Positions 39,723-49,641 of a DNA stretch of 64,000 nucleotides are shown here, piece after piece (position 1 is the first letter of the stretch; every line of letters starts with the position of its first letter). Where the stretch lies: assembly GCA_019745395.1 (NCBI GenBank), contig JAIETG010000006.1, forward strand, positions 90,397 to 154,396. Direction: 5' to 3'. Below the pieces are notes generated by a model. It did not search any database and was not told where the DNA came from. It saw only the letters and a list, made by a program, of their open reading frames with translations. The DNA comes from Rhabdochlamydiaceae bacterium. Lineage in GTDB: Bacteria; Chlamydiota; Chlamydiia; Chlamydiales; Rhabdochlamydiaceae. The translations under genes were made by a program, and so were the position numbers.

Positions 39723-42368
39723 CTAGTTCCGAAATTCATCGATTAAATTAGCTACCAGACCTGACCATCCTGTTTGGTGAGAAGCTCCAAGCCCTTGTCC
39801 TGTATCTCCATGGTAAAATTCATAGAAAAGCAGATGGTCTTTGAAATGAGGGTCGTGAATCATGGGAAATTTTGGCCCTAAAAAGGGGCGATTTCCTTCT
39901 GAATTGGGTAGGAATAAAGAGATCAGGCGAGATGAAAATCCGTCAACAATCTCATCTAAATGTACGGAAGGCTCTCCATCAACGGAAATTTTTAGCGTGT
40001 GTCCAAATATTTGAGAAAATTTCCTCAAAGACTCAATCAAAAGATAAGTCGTGGGAAACCAAATAGGGCCTCTCCAGTTAGAATTGCCTCCTTTAATCCG
40101 TTCAATGGAGTCTCCAGGCTCATACCCCACTCTAGTGTTTTTATAGGAAAAAGGGTGCTCTTCGTGAAATTTAGACAGACTACGCAATCCAAAAGTAGAA
40201 CGAAATTCTTTGGGATCCCAAACGTAATGTAAGATTTTCTGTAGAAGATTTTCGTTAACAAGAGAAAGTACATAGATCTTTTTATTATTTTTGATAACGG
40301 TAGTTAAGCAGTCTTTTGTAAGATCTTTTCGGTTATTTAAAAACCATAGAAAATCTTTTTTCATTTGAGGAAATTGATCTAGCTCTTCTTCGGAGATCGT
40401 TTCTATCGCATAAAGTGGAATTAGGCCTACTAAAGAGCGCACGCGAAAGCGAGAGAAATTGCCATCGGGATGAACTAAGACATCGTAGAAAAAACCATCG
40501 TCTTCACTCCACATGGAATATTGTTTATTGCCTAAGTTTTTCATTGCATCCGCAATATAGACAAAATGTTGGAAGAATTTTGTCGCCATAGTTTCATAGG
40601 AAGGAAGAACTTTAGCGATTTCTAATGCGATTCGCATGAGATTTAAGCAAAACATCGCCATCCATCCCGTTCCATCGGACTGTTTGAGAATGCCTTCTTT
40701 GGCAGCTTCAAAAGACCGATCAATCAGAGAAATATTATCTAGTCCTAAAAATCCCCCTTCGAACACATTGCATCCAGAACTGTCAACTTTATTGACCCAA
40801 AAAGTGAAGTTTAAAAGTAATTTAAGAAAGCATTTTTCTAGAAAGAGACGATCTTCTACTCCTCTTTGTTCTTTTTCTATTTCGTATAAGCGATACGTTG
40901 CCCATGCTTGCACGGGAGGATTCAAATCGGAGAATTCCCATTCATAGGCGGGAATTGCTCCATTAGGGTGCTGAAATTGATCGAAGAGAAGAAGCCAGAT
41001 TTGTTCTTTAGCAAAATCGATATCAACTAACGCTAAACTCAAACAGTGAAAAGCAGTATCCCAAGCGGCAAACCAAGGATATTCCCACTTATCAGGCATA
41101 GATAGAATCCTCATGGAGTTTAAATGTCTCCAATGAATATTGCGGATTCGGCTGTGACTAGCTGGAGGAAGCCAACGAGAATTATCTCCTTTCAACCAAA
41201 GATTGACATCGAAAAAATAAAATTGCTTAGACCATAGCATTCCGGCAAGAGCTGTTCTTTGTACTTTTTTTTCTTCTGATGTAGCTTTAGGTGGATGAAC
41301 TGTATCATAAAAGGCGTCTGCCTCTTTTTTGCGGTTGGCTATAAGGGAATCGATGTCTTTTAATGGCTGTTCTAAAAGAGATGGACTAAACCTTAAATAA
41401 AGAGTTTGAGAGCTGTTGGGGGGGATGTCTGTAAAATGGTAATGTAAGCAGGCTTTAGTTCCCTCTTTTGGAAGGTTGATTGAGTCGTTTTTGTGAATGA
41501 TAGTTTCGTGAAAGGCATCTTTACTGTATTTGTGATCATTTGTAGTTGTTTCGTTATCGGTAAAAAGAGGAGTTCCCCCATCCATTCCATAGAGATATCT
41601 TTTTCCTAAATGGTAATTGAATCCCAAGTTGGAAGGCGAGTGCATCTGTTCATCGTCAGCAAGAAGACAGGGTTCAGACTTTGACAGTGCTGTAATTCGA
41701 GGTTTGGGAAGAGAATTTTCTCCCCAAGACCATTGGTTGCGGAACCAAAGATGGGGTAGAATGTGTAAAGAAGCTGCTTCCGGCCCTCGATTAAAAACTT
41801 CGATGCGGATACATACGTCTTCTGGAGTTGCTTTTGCATATTCAATAACGATGTCAAAGTATCGACTGTCTGCAAACACATTGGTATCAGTTATTTCAAA
41901 TTCTTGATCTTTGGTCGTTGCGGTTGAATTTTTATTTTTTAAAAGCTCATAAGGAAAGAGCTCTTGAGGATACTTATAAAGATACTTCATGTAAGAGTGG
42001 GATGGAGTAGCATCGAGATAGTAATAACACTCTTTGACATCTTCCCCATGATTGCCTTCCTGAGAGGAGAGTCCAAAGAGGCGTTCTTTTAAAATAGGAT
42101 CTTTCCCATTCCAAAAAACGGGAGCAAATACCAGAATTTGATAACGGTCACACCAACCTGCAATTGCATCCTCTCCCCATCTGTATGCTTTTTTGTGAGC
42201 ATGCTCAAAAGGAAAATAGCTCCAAGCATTTCCATCGCTACTATAATCTTCTCGGACAGTACCCCAAGATCTTTCTGCGACGTAAGGCCCCCATTTATAC
42301 CACTGAGGAACGGGAACTTGCTGGTTGTCTTGGAGTCTTTTCTGTTCTTCCGTGTGATCTCTATTCAA
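39723..42368 (-). CDS. GH63/MGH1-type glycoside hydrolase (alpha-glucosidase-like)
   Basis: An 881-residue protein without signal peptide, so cytoplasmic. It starts with WYKWGPYVAERSWGTVREDY, typical of the bacterial GH63-like glucosidase group. An (alpha/alpha)6 barrel follows, with YPWFAAWDTAFHCLSLAL, a likely general-acid Asp region, RGPIWFPTTYLLIESL and the C-terminal YEFYHGDTGQGLGASHQTGW. Relatives act on glucosylglycerate, mannosylglycerate or other alpha-glucosides. It is divergent from an MFS sugar porter with a 117-bp gap, so uptake and hydrolysis of a host or stored sugar may be coupled. Confidence 0.85.
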   Translation of the reverse strand: MNRDHTEEQKRLQDNQQVPVPQWYKWGPYVAERSWGTVREDYSSDGNAWSYFPFEHAHKKAYRWGEDAIAGWCDRYQILVFAPVFWNGKDPILKERLFGLSSQEGNHGEDVKECYYYLDATPSHSYMKYLYKYPQELFPYELLKNKNSTATTKDQEFEITDTNVFADSRYFDIVIEYAKATPEDVCIRIEVFNRGPEAASLHILPHLWFRNQWSWGENSLPKPRITALSKSEPCLLADDEQMHSPSNLGFNYHLGKRYLYGMDGGTPLFTDNETTTNDHKYSKDAFHETIIHKNDSINLPKEGTKACLHYHFTDIPPNSSQTLYLRFSPSLLEQPLKDIDSLIANRKKEADAFYDTVHPPKATSEEKKVQRTALAGMLWSKQFYFFDVNLWLKGDNSRWLPPASHSRIRNIHWRHLNSMRILSMPDKWEYPWFAAWDTAFHCLSLALVDIDFAKEQIWLLLFDQFQHPNGAIPAYEWEFSDLNPPVQAWATYRLYEIEKEQRGVEDRLFLEKCFLKLLLNFTFWVNKVDSSGCNVFEGGFLGLDNISLIDRSFEAAKEGILKQSDGTGWMAMFCLNLMRIALEIAKVLPSYETMATKFFQHFVYIADAMKNLGNKQYSMWSEDDGFFYDVLVHPDGNFSRFRVRSLVGLIPLYAIETISEEELDQFPQMKKDFLWFLNNRKDLTKDCLTTVIKNNKKIYVLSLVNENLLQKILHYVWDPKEFRSTFGLRSLSKFHEEHPFSYKNTRVGYEPGDSIERIKGGNSNWRGPIWFPTTYLLIESLRKFSQIFGHTLKISVDGEPSVHLDEIVDGFSSRLISLFLPNSEGNRPFLGPKFPMIHDPHFKDHLLFYEFYHGDTGQGLGASHQTGWSGLVANLIDEFRN

Positions 42369-42485
42369 AGGCGCATCCCCAAAGCTTTTCCTTCTGTATA
42401 AGAAGAATGTATTTGCCTGTCAATTATATCTCAAAAAAGATAATCGAAAAATAAGCTTTGTGTTTTTGAAGTGCAGAGCCTTAAT

Positions 42486-43838
42486 ATGAAAATAGAAAAA
42501 TACTTTAAAAAGGAAAATTTTTTGAAACCTTTACGATCATACACTCTCTTTGTCGCAGCAAGCGCTTGCATCAGTGGTTTGCTATTTGGATACTATATGG
42601 CGGTAATTTCTGGAGCTTTGCTATTTCTTTCTCCTGAATTTCATTTTTCTTTAGGAGAGGAAACGATTTTTGTCAGCATTATCCTTTTAGGCGCGATTAT
42701 TGGAAGTATTGCAGGGGGGTATTTAACGGAGTATCTGGGAAGAAAAAAGGTGTTTTGGCTTACATGTCTTCTTATATCAGCAGGAACTATTTTTTTGCTT
42801 TTTCCAGCTTCCTATTCTTTTCTTCTTTTAGCAAGAGTCATTCAGGGGACGGGCATTGGTCTTATTTCTGTTGTTGCTCCCTTATATTTAGGAGAGATTG
42901 CTCCAACCTCTCATAGAGGAAGCATAGTTTCTTCTTATCAATTGATGATGACGTTAGGAGCGCTTATTGCTTATGTGATCAATTGTCTTTTTGCTCCTAC
43001 AGGAAACTGGCAAATGATGTTTTTGCTGGGATTGGTTCCGGCTTTACTGCAAGCTTTGCTGCTGTTTTTTATGCCAGAATCCCCTTCCTGGCTCTTTCGC
43101 AAAGGGCAAGCTTCTCTTGCTGCGCAAGTTTGTCTACAACTGGAGATTCAAACCCCTAAAGAAGTTCCCAAAGAAATAGAAAAACCTATACGTCGTAAAA
43201 CTCTCGTATGGATTTTATGGATTGGGGCGATGCTCAGCGTTTTTCAACAGGTTACTGGGATCAATACCATTATTTATTACGCCCCTCGTATTTTTCAGGA
43301 GGCTGGCTACACCTCTGCATTAAGCGCTGTATTTGCGACGGTGTCTTTGGGAGCATCTAATTTTCTAGGGTGTTTACTTTCTGTTTGGCTTTTAGATCGA
43401 GTGGGGCGAAAAAAGTTACTTCTTTTAGGGATTTTTGGGATGATAGTAGGACTTTTTTGTTTGTCTATATTTTCCTTTTACAACGTCCCTTTTATAGATA
43501 AGATTTCGGTTGTTAGTTTATTTGTATATGTCTTTTCTTTTGCTATTGGCTTGGGACCTGTTACTTGGGTTCTGATTGCTGAAATCTATCCAGCTCAGAT
43601 TCGAGAGAAGGCTATTGCCTTTGCTGTATTCTCCAACTGGCTTTGTGTTTATATTATTTTAGCGACATTTCCTTATTTGTTCTCATGGATAAAGATCCCA
43701 GGAACTTTTGGGCTTTATGGAGGAATGTGCATACTCGCTTTTTTCTTTATTTGGAGATTTCTTCCAGAAACAAAACAGAAAAGTTCGGAAGAAATTATGG
43801 AAATGTTTGATAAAAAGAATCGTGGAACTCTACCTTAA
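42486..43838 (+). CDS. MFS sugar porter (sugar:H+ symporter family)
   Basis: About 450 residues with 12 membrane spans. The sugar-porter signatures are GRKKVFWLTC after span 2, PESPSWLFRKGQA after span 6, QQVTGINTIIYYAPRIF in span 7, DRVGRKKLLLLG after span 8 and PETKQKSSEEI at the end. The QQxTGIN stretch is the hexose-binding segment of XylE/GalP. GTG 42471 is possible, but ATG 42486 (MKIEKYFKKENF) is more likely. It is divergent from the GH63-like hydrolase, which suggests shared sugar metabolism. Confidence 0.9.
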   Translation: MKIEKYFKKENFLKPLRSYTLFVAASACISGLLFGYYMAVISGALLFLSPEFHFSLGEETIFVSIILLGAIIGSIAGGYLTEYLGRKKVFWLTCLLISAGTIFLLFPASYSFLLLARVIQGTGIGLISVVAPLYLGEIAPTSHRGSIVSSYQLMMTLGALIAYVINCLFAPTGNWQMMFLLGLVPALLQALLLFFMPESPSWLFRKGQASLAAQVCLQLEIQTPKEVPKEIEKPIRRKTLVWILWIGAMLSVFQQVTGINTIIYYAPRIFQEAGYTSALSAVFATVSLGASNFLGCLLSVWLLDRVGRKKLLLLGIFGMIVGLFCLSIFSFYNVPFIDKISVVSLFVYVFSFAIGLGPVTWVLIAEIYPAQIREKAIAFAVFSNWLCVYIILATFPYLFSWIKIPGTFGLYGGMCILAFFFIWRFLPETKQKSSEEIMEMFDKKNRGTLP

Positions 43839-44047
43839 GAAGGTAGATTGAAAAATCTTAAATAGATTTTTGGAACTTTGGAGTTATTTCAAAGTGGTAT
43901 TCACATTTATAAAAATTTCGAGAACTGTAGCCTTATCTTATTTATTTTCGCTTTTCCATACATTTTCTGAGGTAAGGGGCTTCCGTGTATTCTTTTCTAT
44001 TAGGAAAGACTACAGGACGATGACCCCCTTGTAGGAGAATTACATTC

Positions 44048-44250
44048 TTGACATCATCCCCTCCCTAAAGGAAGGGGATTGCTACGGCGTTCAGCTAAAA
44101 ACTAACTGACTCACTTCGGCGGGTTCCTGCTTCATTGAGTGGCTCTTTGCTGACTTTCCACAGGCTAACAAGCGATATTCGCGCTCCCGCCCTGAAGGAC
44201 GGAGTATGCCGCGCATCTGATCAATCTTTGATTGTTCTCCAGTATTGTTT
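44048..44250 (-). mobile_element. 3' remnant of an IS200/IS605-type element (TnpB C-terminus and right end)
   Basis: On the minus strand one frame reads LLACGKSAKSHSMKQEPAEV and stops at 44091. This is the conserved C-terminal tail of TnpB/OrfB transposase-nucleases. Beyond the stop lies a GC-rich hairpin (CCCCTCCCTAAAGGAAGGGG at 44058-44077 on the plus strand), ending in the ATGTCAA-type right end at 44048. Upstream, coding similarity fades near 44245, so nearly all of tnpB is gone. A second GC-rich inverted segment near 44190-44215 may belong to the guide-RNA scaffold region. The remaining gap (43839-44047 and 44251-44403) shows no gene. Confidence 0.7.
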
Positions 44251-44403
44251 TATTGCCTTATTAGATTTTCATTTGACTTGCCTTAAGTTAAGAGATGCTT
44301 CGTTTTTGCGTGAAATAAATTTGTTTTATTTTTTAAATTTCTTGATGTTTTATTTGTTAAAATGTTAGTTACAGATTATGTCTGTTATTAATTTGAGATT
44401 TTC

Positions 44404-45642
44404 ATGCCTGATTCCTCAGATTCGCAATTACAAGAAAAAGTGATGAGTATTGTGTTAGCTGGAGGGCAGGGAACTAGGCTGTATCCTTTAACATTAACTC
44501 GATGTAAGCCTGCAGTTTCTTTTGGGGGGAAATATCGATTGATCGATATTCCTATTTCTAATTCGTTAAATTCTAAGATCCGTAAAATTTTTGTTATTTC
44601 CCAATATTTTGCATCCGGTTTACAGAAGCATCTTTCTGCAACGTATATACATAACGCTATTTCCGATCAAAACTTAGCGATGCTTTGTCCTGAAGAAACT
44701 TCGGAAGGAATCCAATGGTTTAAAGGAACAGCAGATGCCGTTCGAAAGAATTTAAGATATCTGCAAGATCCTAATATTGAATATTATCTAATTCTTTCAG
44801 GAGATCAACTTTACAATATTGATCTTTTACAAATGGTGACTTTTGCCAAGAAAACAGATGCAGATCTTGTTATTGCTTCTTTTACGGTTCTAGAAAAAGA
44901 AGCTAAGAGAATGGGTTTGCTTAAAATCGATGCTAATCATCAAATTGTAGATTTTTATGAAAAGCCGCAAACCCCTGATCTTTTGGAAAAGTTTCAACTC
45001 CCGAATACTCAGAGTTATTTAGGTTCTATGGGAATCTATGTATTTAAGAAAGAAGCCTTAATTCAGCTGCTGCAAGAAACAGGGGATGATTTTGGTAAAG
45101 AGCTAATTCCTCTAATGATCCAGAGGAAAAATACCTATGCATTTATTTATAAAGGGTACTGGGAAGATATTGGAACGGTTGCTTCTTTTTACGAGGCGAA
45201 CCTAGCATTAATAGATCAAAAGAATTGTCTGGACATAAGAGATGCTGAAAGACCTATTTATACAGAATCTCAACATTTGCCAAATGCTCTTATAAAAAAT
45301 ACACTGGTTGATCGTTCCATCATAAGCCCTGGTTGCGTTATAGAAGCTAAAGAGATTTGTCATAGCTTGATCGGTACGCGTACGGAGATTGGGAAAGGCA
45401 GTATTATTCGGGATACTCTTATTATGGGTAATCTAGGATCTCATGATGAAGGTGTTTTATCCATTGGATGTGATTGTTTTATTCAAAAAGCCATTATTGA
45501 TGAACAGGTGGAGATAGGAAGTCATGTAGAACTTCTCAATAAAAAAAATCTGCAGCATTACGATGGAGATGGCATATTTATACGTGATGGGATTATCATT
45601 GTGACATCGGGAACAAAGGTTCCGGACCATTTTGTTTTATAA
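44404..45642 (+). CDS. glgC: Glucose-1-phosphate adenylyltransferase
   Basis: A 412-residue ADP-glucose pyrophosphorylase. The nucleotide-binding signature is LAGGQGTRLYPLT, followed by KPAVSFGGKYRLIDIPISN. Catalytic aspartates lie in LSGDQLYNIDL and sugar binding in FYEKP and YWEDIGTV. A C-terminal left-handed beta-helix (CVIEAKEICHSLIGTRTEIG) completes it. It makes ADP-glucose for glycogen synthesis, which chlamydiae keep. The next gene, a phosphoesterase, starts 9 bp later, the same pair as in Chlamydia. Confidence 0.96.
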   Translation: MPDSSDSQLQEKVMSIVLAGGQGTRLYPLTLTRCKPAVSFGGKYRLIDIPISNSLNSKIRKIFVISQYFASGLQKHLSATYIHNAISDQNLAMLCPEETSEGIQWFKGTADAVRKNLRYLQDPNIEYYLILSGDQLYNIDLLQMVTFAKKTDADLVIASFTVLEKEAKRMGLLKIDANHQIVDFYEKPQTPDLLEKFQLPNTQSYLGSMGIYVFKKEALIQLLQETGDDFGKELIPLMIQRKNTYAFIYKGYWEDIGTVASFYEANLALIDQKNCLDIRDAERPIYTESQHLPNALIKNTLVDRSIISPGCVIEAKEICHSLIGTRTEIGKGSIIRDTLIMGNLGSHDEGVLSIGCDCFIQKAIIDEQVEIGSHVELLNKKNLQHYDGDGIFIRDGIIIVTSGTKVPDHFVL

Positions 45643-45651
45643 TTAGATCAT

Positions 45652-46395
45652 ATGTCTATTTGGGCTCTTTCAGATTTACATCTTGCTATCAGTCATCCTT
45701 CTAAAGATATGAAGGTCTTTGGACCTCTTTGGGAAGGGTACATGGAAAAAATAGAAGCTCATTGGAGGGCTTGTATTAAGCCATCTGACCTAGTGCTCAT
45801 TCCTGGCGACATCTGCTGGGCTATGACATTAGAAGAGGCAAAGCTTGATCTCGAATGGATCGATAGGCTTCCAGGTACAAAGCTCATTTTAAAAGGCAAT
45901 CATGACTATTGGTGGGCATCTTCAGCGAAGATGAAAGCGGCTTTGCCTCCTTCCATCCACTTTATTTATAACAATGCTTTTCATTGGGAAGATGTAGCTA
46001 TAGCTGGAAGCAGGCTCTGGGATACTCAAGAATATAATTTTAGAGAGCAAATTCAGTTTCAGGAAAATCCCCGAGAAAAAAAACAGGTTTCTACTTTTGA
46101 GGCTGAGGAAAAAATTTTCCTTAAAGAGTTAGAAAGGCTAAAAACGAGTTTACAGTGTTTGGATCCTAAATCTTCTTTACGTATCGCTCTTACGCATTAT
46201 CCTCCAATCGGATCTGACTTGGCGCCATCTTTAACTTCTGCAATTTTAGAGAGCTTTCGTATAGATGTCTGTGTTTTTGGACATCTCCACAGCGTCCGTA
46301 AAGATAGCCTTCCCTTTGGGACTGCTAGAGGCGTACGTTATGTGTTCGCCTCTGGGGATTATTTAGACTTTCGTCCGGTTTTGATTCGAGCGTAA
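45652..46395 (+). CDS. Calcineurin-like metallophosphoesterase
   Basis: A 247-residue phosphoesterase. It has the five-motif set: SDLHL (motif I), PGDICWAM (II), KGNHDYWW (III), THYPP (IV) and FGHLHSVR (V). This gives a two-metal active site. Substrates in this family range from cyclic nucleotides to phosphoproteins. Given two cyclases in the window, cyclic-nucleotide hydrolysis is conceivable but unproven. It lies directly after glgC in an apparent operon and its end overlaps the convergent HEAT-protein gene by 33 bp. Confidence 0.88.
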   Translation: MSIWALSDLHLAISHPSKDMKVFGPLWEGYMEKIEAHWRACIKPSDLVLIPGDICWAMTLEEAKLDLEWIDRLPGTKLILKGNHDYWWASSAKMKAALPPSIHFIYNNAFHWEDVAIAGSRLWDTQEYNFREQIQFQENPREKKQVSTFEAEEKIFLKELERLKTSLQCLDPKSSLRIALTHYPPIGSDLAPSLTSAILESFRIDVCVFGHLHSVRKDSLPFGTARGVRYVFASGDYLDFRPVLIRA

Positions 46396-47262
46396 GATCC
46401 ACTGCAGCTCTTCTTTGCAATCTGAAGATAAGTTAGGAATTTGCGCGAGCTCTTCAAGAATTTTCTGCTTTTTTGCGTCAGGTTCTGTGCAAGAAAGGAG
46501 AAGTTGGGAAAAAAAGCGGGAGTTTTCTTGTATAGAGGGTTCCCTGAGAAGTTGTAGGCATACAGACGATACCTCAGGATCTTCTTGAAACCAAGAGAGT
46601 GCTATAGCCGCATTCTCGTTCTCTTTTGTAATAGGGGTCTTTTGCAGTTTTTGTAGTAGAAATTCTTTTGCGGGATTTCCTATATGAAAAAGTGCAGAAA
46701 AAATGGTCTCTTCTCCAAAAAAATCCGTTTTAGAAAGAGTTTCAAAAATAGGGAGAATCGCTTCTTTTGCTTGTAATTTTCCAAGACACTCTATGGCATG
46801 AAAAGGAGCAAAGCCGTATCCGGGAAAAAGAGGAAGATACGAGTCTTCATCTTGCACAATTTGCAATAAAAGAGGGATAGCCTCTGGATGCTTACAAAGT
46901 GCTTCGATTTCATCCACTGCATCGATATCCTCAGATAGTAGTAGGTCTGCTACTAGATGAGTAAAGCCGGAGGGTAGGTCGTATATTTTTTTTAGATCAG
47001 CGTATTTTTTTTGGGCACGAGCGATCAATTGTTTTTCTTCGTCCATAAGGAGTTCTTGGGCAAGGTTGATTCCTTCTTCCAGCTCTATCTGGGAGAGTAG
47101 TTCGATCCTTTCTTGGGAAAACTCTTCCATGCATCCTTTATTTTCTTCTTGTGCGTAGTAGTCAATCATGACAGCGAAGCTGCCGCCAAAGTGCACTTCT
47201 TTATGCATTAAGATCTCGTGATCTGTAGCATCGATTAGAGGAAAAGAGGAAAAATCAGACAT
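46363..47262 (-). CDS. HEAT-repeat-like protein
   Basis: About 299 residues starting MSDFSSFPLIDATDHEILMH. The longer frame to 47406 runs inside lipA. ATG 47262 has AGGAG five bases upstream and is clearly the start. It overlaps the lipA stop by 8 bp. The C-terminal half has helical repeats such as APFHAIECLGKLQAKEAILP and FSALFHIGNPAKEFLLQKL, as in HEAT/PBS-lyase repeats, which bind proteins. The role is unknown. Its place at the end of the brnQ-csaA-lpdA-lipA run does not define it. Confidence 0.72.
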   Translation of the reverse strand: MSDFSSFPLIDATDHEILMHKEVHFGGSFAVMIDYYAQEENKGCMEEFSQERIELLSQIELEEGINLAQELLMDEEKQLIARAQKKYADLKKIYDLPSGFTHLVADLLLSEDIDAVDEIEALCKHPEAIPLLLQIVQDEDSYLPLFPGYGFAPFHAIECLGKLQAKEAILPIFETLSKTDFFGEETIFSALFHIGNPAKEFLLQKLQKTPITKENENAAIALSWFQEDPEVSSVCLQLLREPSIQENSRFFSQLLLSCTEPDAKKQKILEELAQIPNLSSDCKEELQWILRSNQNRTKV

Positions 47263-48196
47263 GGGACTCCTGGGAAATAGTTGATGAAGCTTGAAAAATT
47301 TCTCCTGCGTTATAGCTAGAGCGAACAAAAGGACCGCAGTACATGTGCTTGGCTCCCATTTTGTATCCATACTCTTCATAATCTTTAAACTGCTCAGGAG
47401 AGACAAAAGATTTTACTGTAAGTTTTTTTATATTGGCTTGTAAGTAGTGTCCAATAGTAATGATATCGCATCCAGCTTCTGCGAGGTCTTTGATCGTTTC
47501 TTGTACTTGCTCTTTGGTTTCTCCAAGGCCTACCATGATCCCTGACTTGACGAAAGAGCTTTTGTTTTGGCTTTTAACATAGCGCAGAACTTCCAAAGTT
47601 CGATCATAGGTTGCTTTATGACGTACTCGAGGAGAAAGCTCTCTTACAGTTTCAATATTGTGGTTAAAAATATCAGGACGTTTTTCTAATACCTGATCAA
47701 TTGCCTTGTAGTTTCCTTGAAAATCGGAAGTAAGGACTTCGATGGTGACTCCGGGATTTGTCTTTCGCACTTCATCTATAATTTTAGCGATATGGAAAGC
47801 TCCTCCGTCGGGAAGGTCATCTCGAGCAACCATGGTAATCACCACGTGTTTAAGCCCTAGTTCTCGAACTGATCCGGCGATCCTTTCAGGTTCATCTATT
47901 TCAGGTTCTTTAGGCGTTTTGGTGAAATCGATATCGCAAAATCCACAGTTTCTCGTGCAAGCTTTTCCAAGTGCGAGAAAAGTTGCCGTTTTTTTTGAAT
48001 AGCATTCCATGCGATTAGGGCATTTGGCTTCTTCGCAGACTGTATTTAAACGATATTTTTCTAAGATGGAATCTGTTGCAAAATGTTCTCCCCCTAAGGG
48101 GATCTTACGGTGCAGCCAGGAAGGAAATCTTCCAGGTCCTACAGCTTTTTCCTCTTTGTTTTCTTCTGGATTAGAGGGGAGAATATTTAGTTTCAT
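47255..48196 (-). CDS. lipA: Lipoyl synthase
   Basis: A 313-residue radical SAM enzyme. The auxiliary cluster cysteines are in CEEAKCPNRMEC and the radical SAM cysteines in CTRNCGFCDID. Other family blocks are MVARDDLPDGGA, RPDIFNHNIETV and GIMVGLGETKEQ. It inserts two sulfur atoms into octanoyl-E2 to give the lipoyl cofactor of 2-oxoacid dehydrogenases. Its start overlaps the lpdA stop by 4 bp. The lipoamide dehydrogenase encoded next to it uses the same cofactor. Confidence 0.97.
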   Translation of the reverse strand: MKLNILPSNPEENKEEKAVGPGRFPSWLHRKIPLGGEHFATDSILEKYRLNTVCEEAKCPNRMECYSKKTATFLALGKACTRNCGFCDIDFTKTPKEPEIDEPERIAGSVRELGLKHVVITMVARDDLPDGGAFHIAKIIDEVRKTNPGVTIEVLTSDFQGNYKAIDQVLEKRPDIFNHNIETVRELSPRVRHKATYDRTLEVLRYVKSQNKSSFVKSGIMVGLGETKEQVQETIKDLAEAGCDIITIGHYLQANIKKLTVKSFVSPEQFKDYEEYGYKMGAKHMYCGPFVRSSYNAGEIFQASSTISQESHV

Positions 48197-49602
48197 TGGG
48201 CGGCCTTTCTGACTTTAGGTGGAAAGTGAATAGGTGTATCTGTTGACATTAGAGCAGCTTCCATCCACGCCTCTGGAAGAGTTGGATGGGCATGAATTGT
48301 ATCGGAGATACATTCAATCGTTAGTTCATTATGAATTGCTAAAGCCATCTCGGCAATTAAAGAAGCAGCTCCCTCTCCTACAACTTGCGCTCCTAAAATC
48401 TTTCCCGATTTTTTTTCTGTAATAACTTGGGCAAAACCTTCCGTTTCCATTGTTGCTACAGCTTTTCCAAGTGCTTGAAAAGGAAATTTTCCTATACTAA
48501 CAGTGAGGCCTGCAGCTTGAGCTTGTTCAGAATTCATTCCCACAGTTGCCACTTCCGGATGAGTGAAGATGACAGAGGGAACAGCTTCATAGTGCATGTG
48601 CGCCTCTTGGCCACAAGCATTAGATGCTGCAACGATTCCTTGATGAGAGGCAACGTGAGCTAGTAAAAACTTGCCGGTGACATCCCCAATTGCGTAGATG
48701 CCGGGGACGTTGGTTTCCATCGTTTCATTAACGACGATAGCGCCCTTAGCATCAGTGAGGACTCCTGCCTTTTCTAGGCCGACTCCATTAGAGATAATCT
48801 TGCGACCGATAGAGATTAAAGCGATATCGGCACTAATAGGATCTTTGTCTTTTAAATAAACGACGACCCCATTTCCTTCGGTGTCGATTTTTTGTACAGA
48901 AGCACCTGTTGAAATCTCCATGCCTTTTTTTGTAAAAGCTTTTGTCATTACATCCGCTATGGTCGGTCCTTGAAGTGCTAGGATCGAAGGTAGAGCTTCG
49001 ATTAAAGAAACTTTAACTCCGAGTGCTGCAAATAAAGAAGCAAACTCACAGCCAATATAACCACCTCCAATAATAGCAATCTTTTGCGGAAGTTTGGTGA
49101 GTTCTAAAATGGAAGAAGAGTTGAAGATTTTTGTGTGGTCGCACGGGAAAGCTGCAATATCTAAAGGCTCTGATCCTGTGGCGATGATTGCTTTTTGAAA
49201 GTGTAGTATTTCTTGAGATTCTCCCGTGATCTTAATTTCTGTAGGAGATGCAAACTCTGCTTTCCCTTTGAAAATGGTAACGCCATGAGAGCGAATAAGA
49301 CCTTCTAAGCTTTTTTTCATTTTGTCGACAACGCCATCTTTGCGGGCTTTCATTTTGCTATAGTCAAAAGAAACCGATCCCACTTCAATTCCAAAATCTG
49401 AGGCGTGTTGGATGCGGTGAAGCATCAAGGCGTTGGCAATCAAAGTTTTTGTAGGGATACATCCGACATTTAAACAAGTTCCGCCCATATATTCTTTTTC
49501 TACAAGAGCTACTTTTTTTCCCATTTGAGAAGCTTTAATAGCAGCTACATACCCTCCAGGACCTGCTCCAATGACTACGACATCAAATTCTTTTCTTTCC
49601 AT
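48193..49602 (-). CDS. lpdA: Dihydrolipoamide dehydrogenase (E3)
   Basis: A 469-residue flavoprotein. The FAD motif is VVIGAGPGGYVAAIKA, the redox-active disulfide lies in GGTCLNVGCIPTK, the NAD motif is IIGGGYIGCEFASLFAALG, and the C-terminal catalytic His-Glu is in HAHPTLPEA. It reoxidises dihydrolipoamide in the pyruvate and 2-oxoglutarate dehydrogenase complexes. It is co-transcribed with lipA. Confidence 0.97.
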   Translation of the reverse strand: MERKEFDVVVIGAGPGGYVAAIKASQMGKKVALVEKEYMGGTCLNVGCIPTKTLIANALMLHRIQHASDFGIEVGSVSFDYSKMKARKDGVVDKMKKSLEGLIRSHGVTIFKGKAEFASPTEIKITGESQEILHFQKAIIATGSEPLDIAAFPCDHTKIFNSSSILELTKLPQKIAIIGGGYIGCEFASLFAALGVKVSLIEALPSILALQGPTIADVMTKAFTKKGMEISTGASVQKIDTEGNGVVVYLKDKDPISADIALISIGRKIISNGVGLEKAGVLTDAKGAIVVNETMETNVPGIYAIGDVTGKFLLAHVASHQGIVAASNACGQEAHMHYEAVPSVIFTHPEVATVGMNSEQAQAAGLTVSIGKFPFQALGKAVATMETEGFAQVITEKKSGKILGAQVVGEGAASLIAEMALAIHNELTIECISDTIHAHPTLPEAWMEAALMSTDTPIHFPPKVRKAAQ

Positions 49603-49641
49603 GGAAATTCCTTTTTTTACAGTTAACTGCAGTATACCAGT

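Noticed and set aside
44135..44368. 77-residue plus-strand ORF
   Set aside because: It covers the TnpB remnant in antisense and has no Shine-Dalgarno sequence or recognisable motif.
46363..47406. Upstream start of the HEAT-like protein at 47406
   Set aside because: The extra 48 codons lie inside lipA in another frame. ATG 47262 with AGGAG is the credible start.
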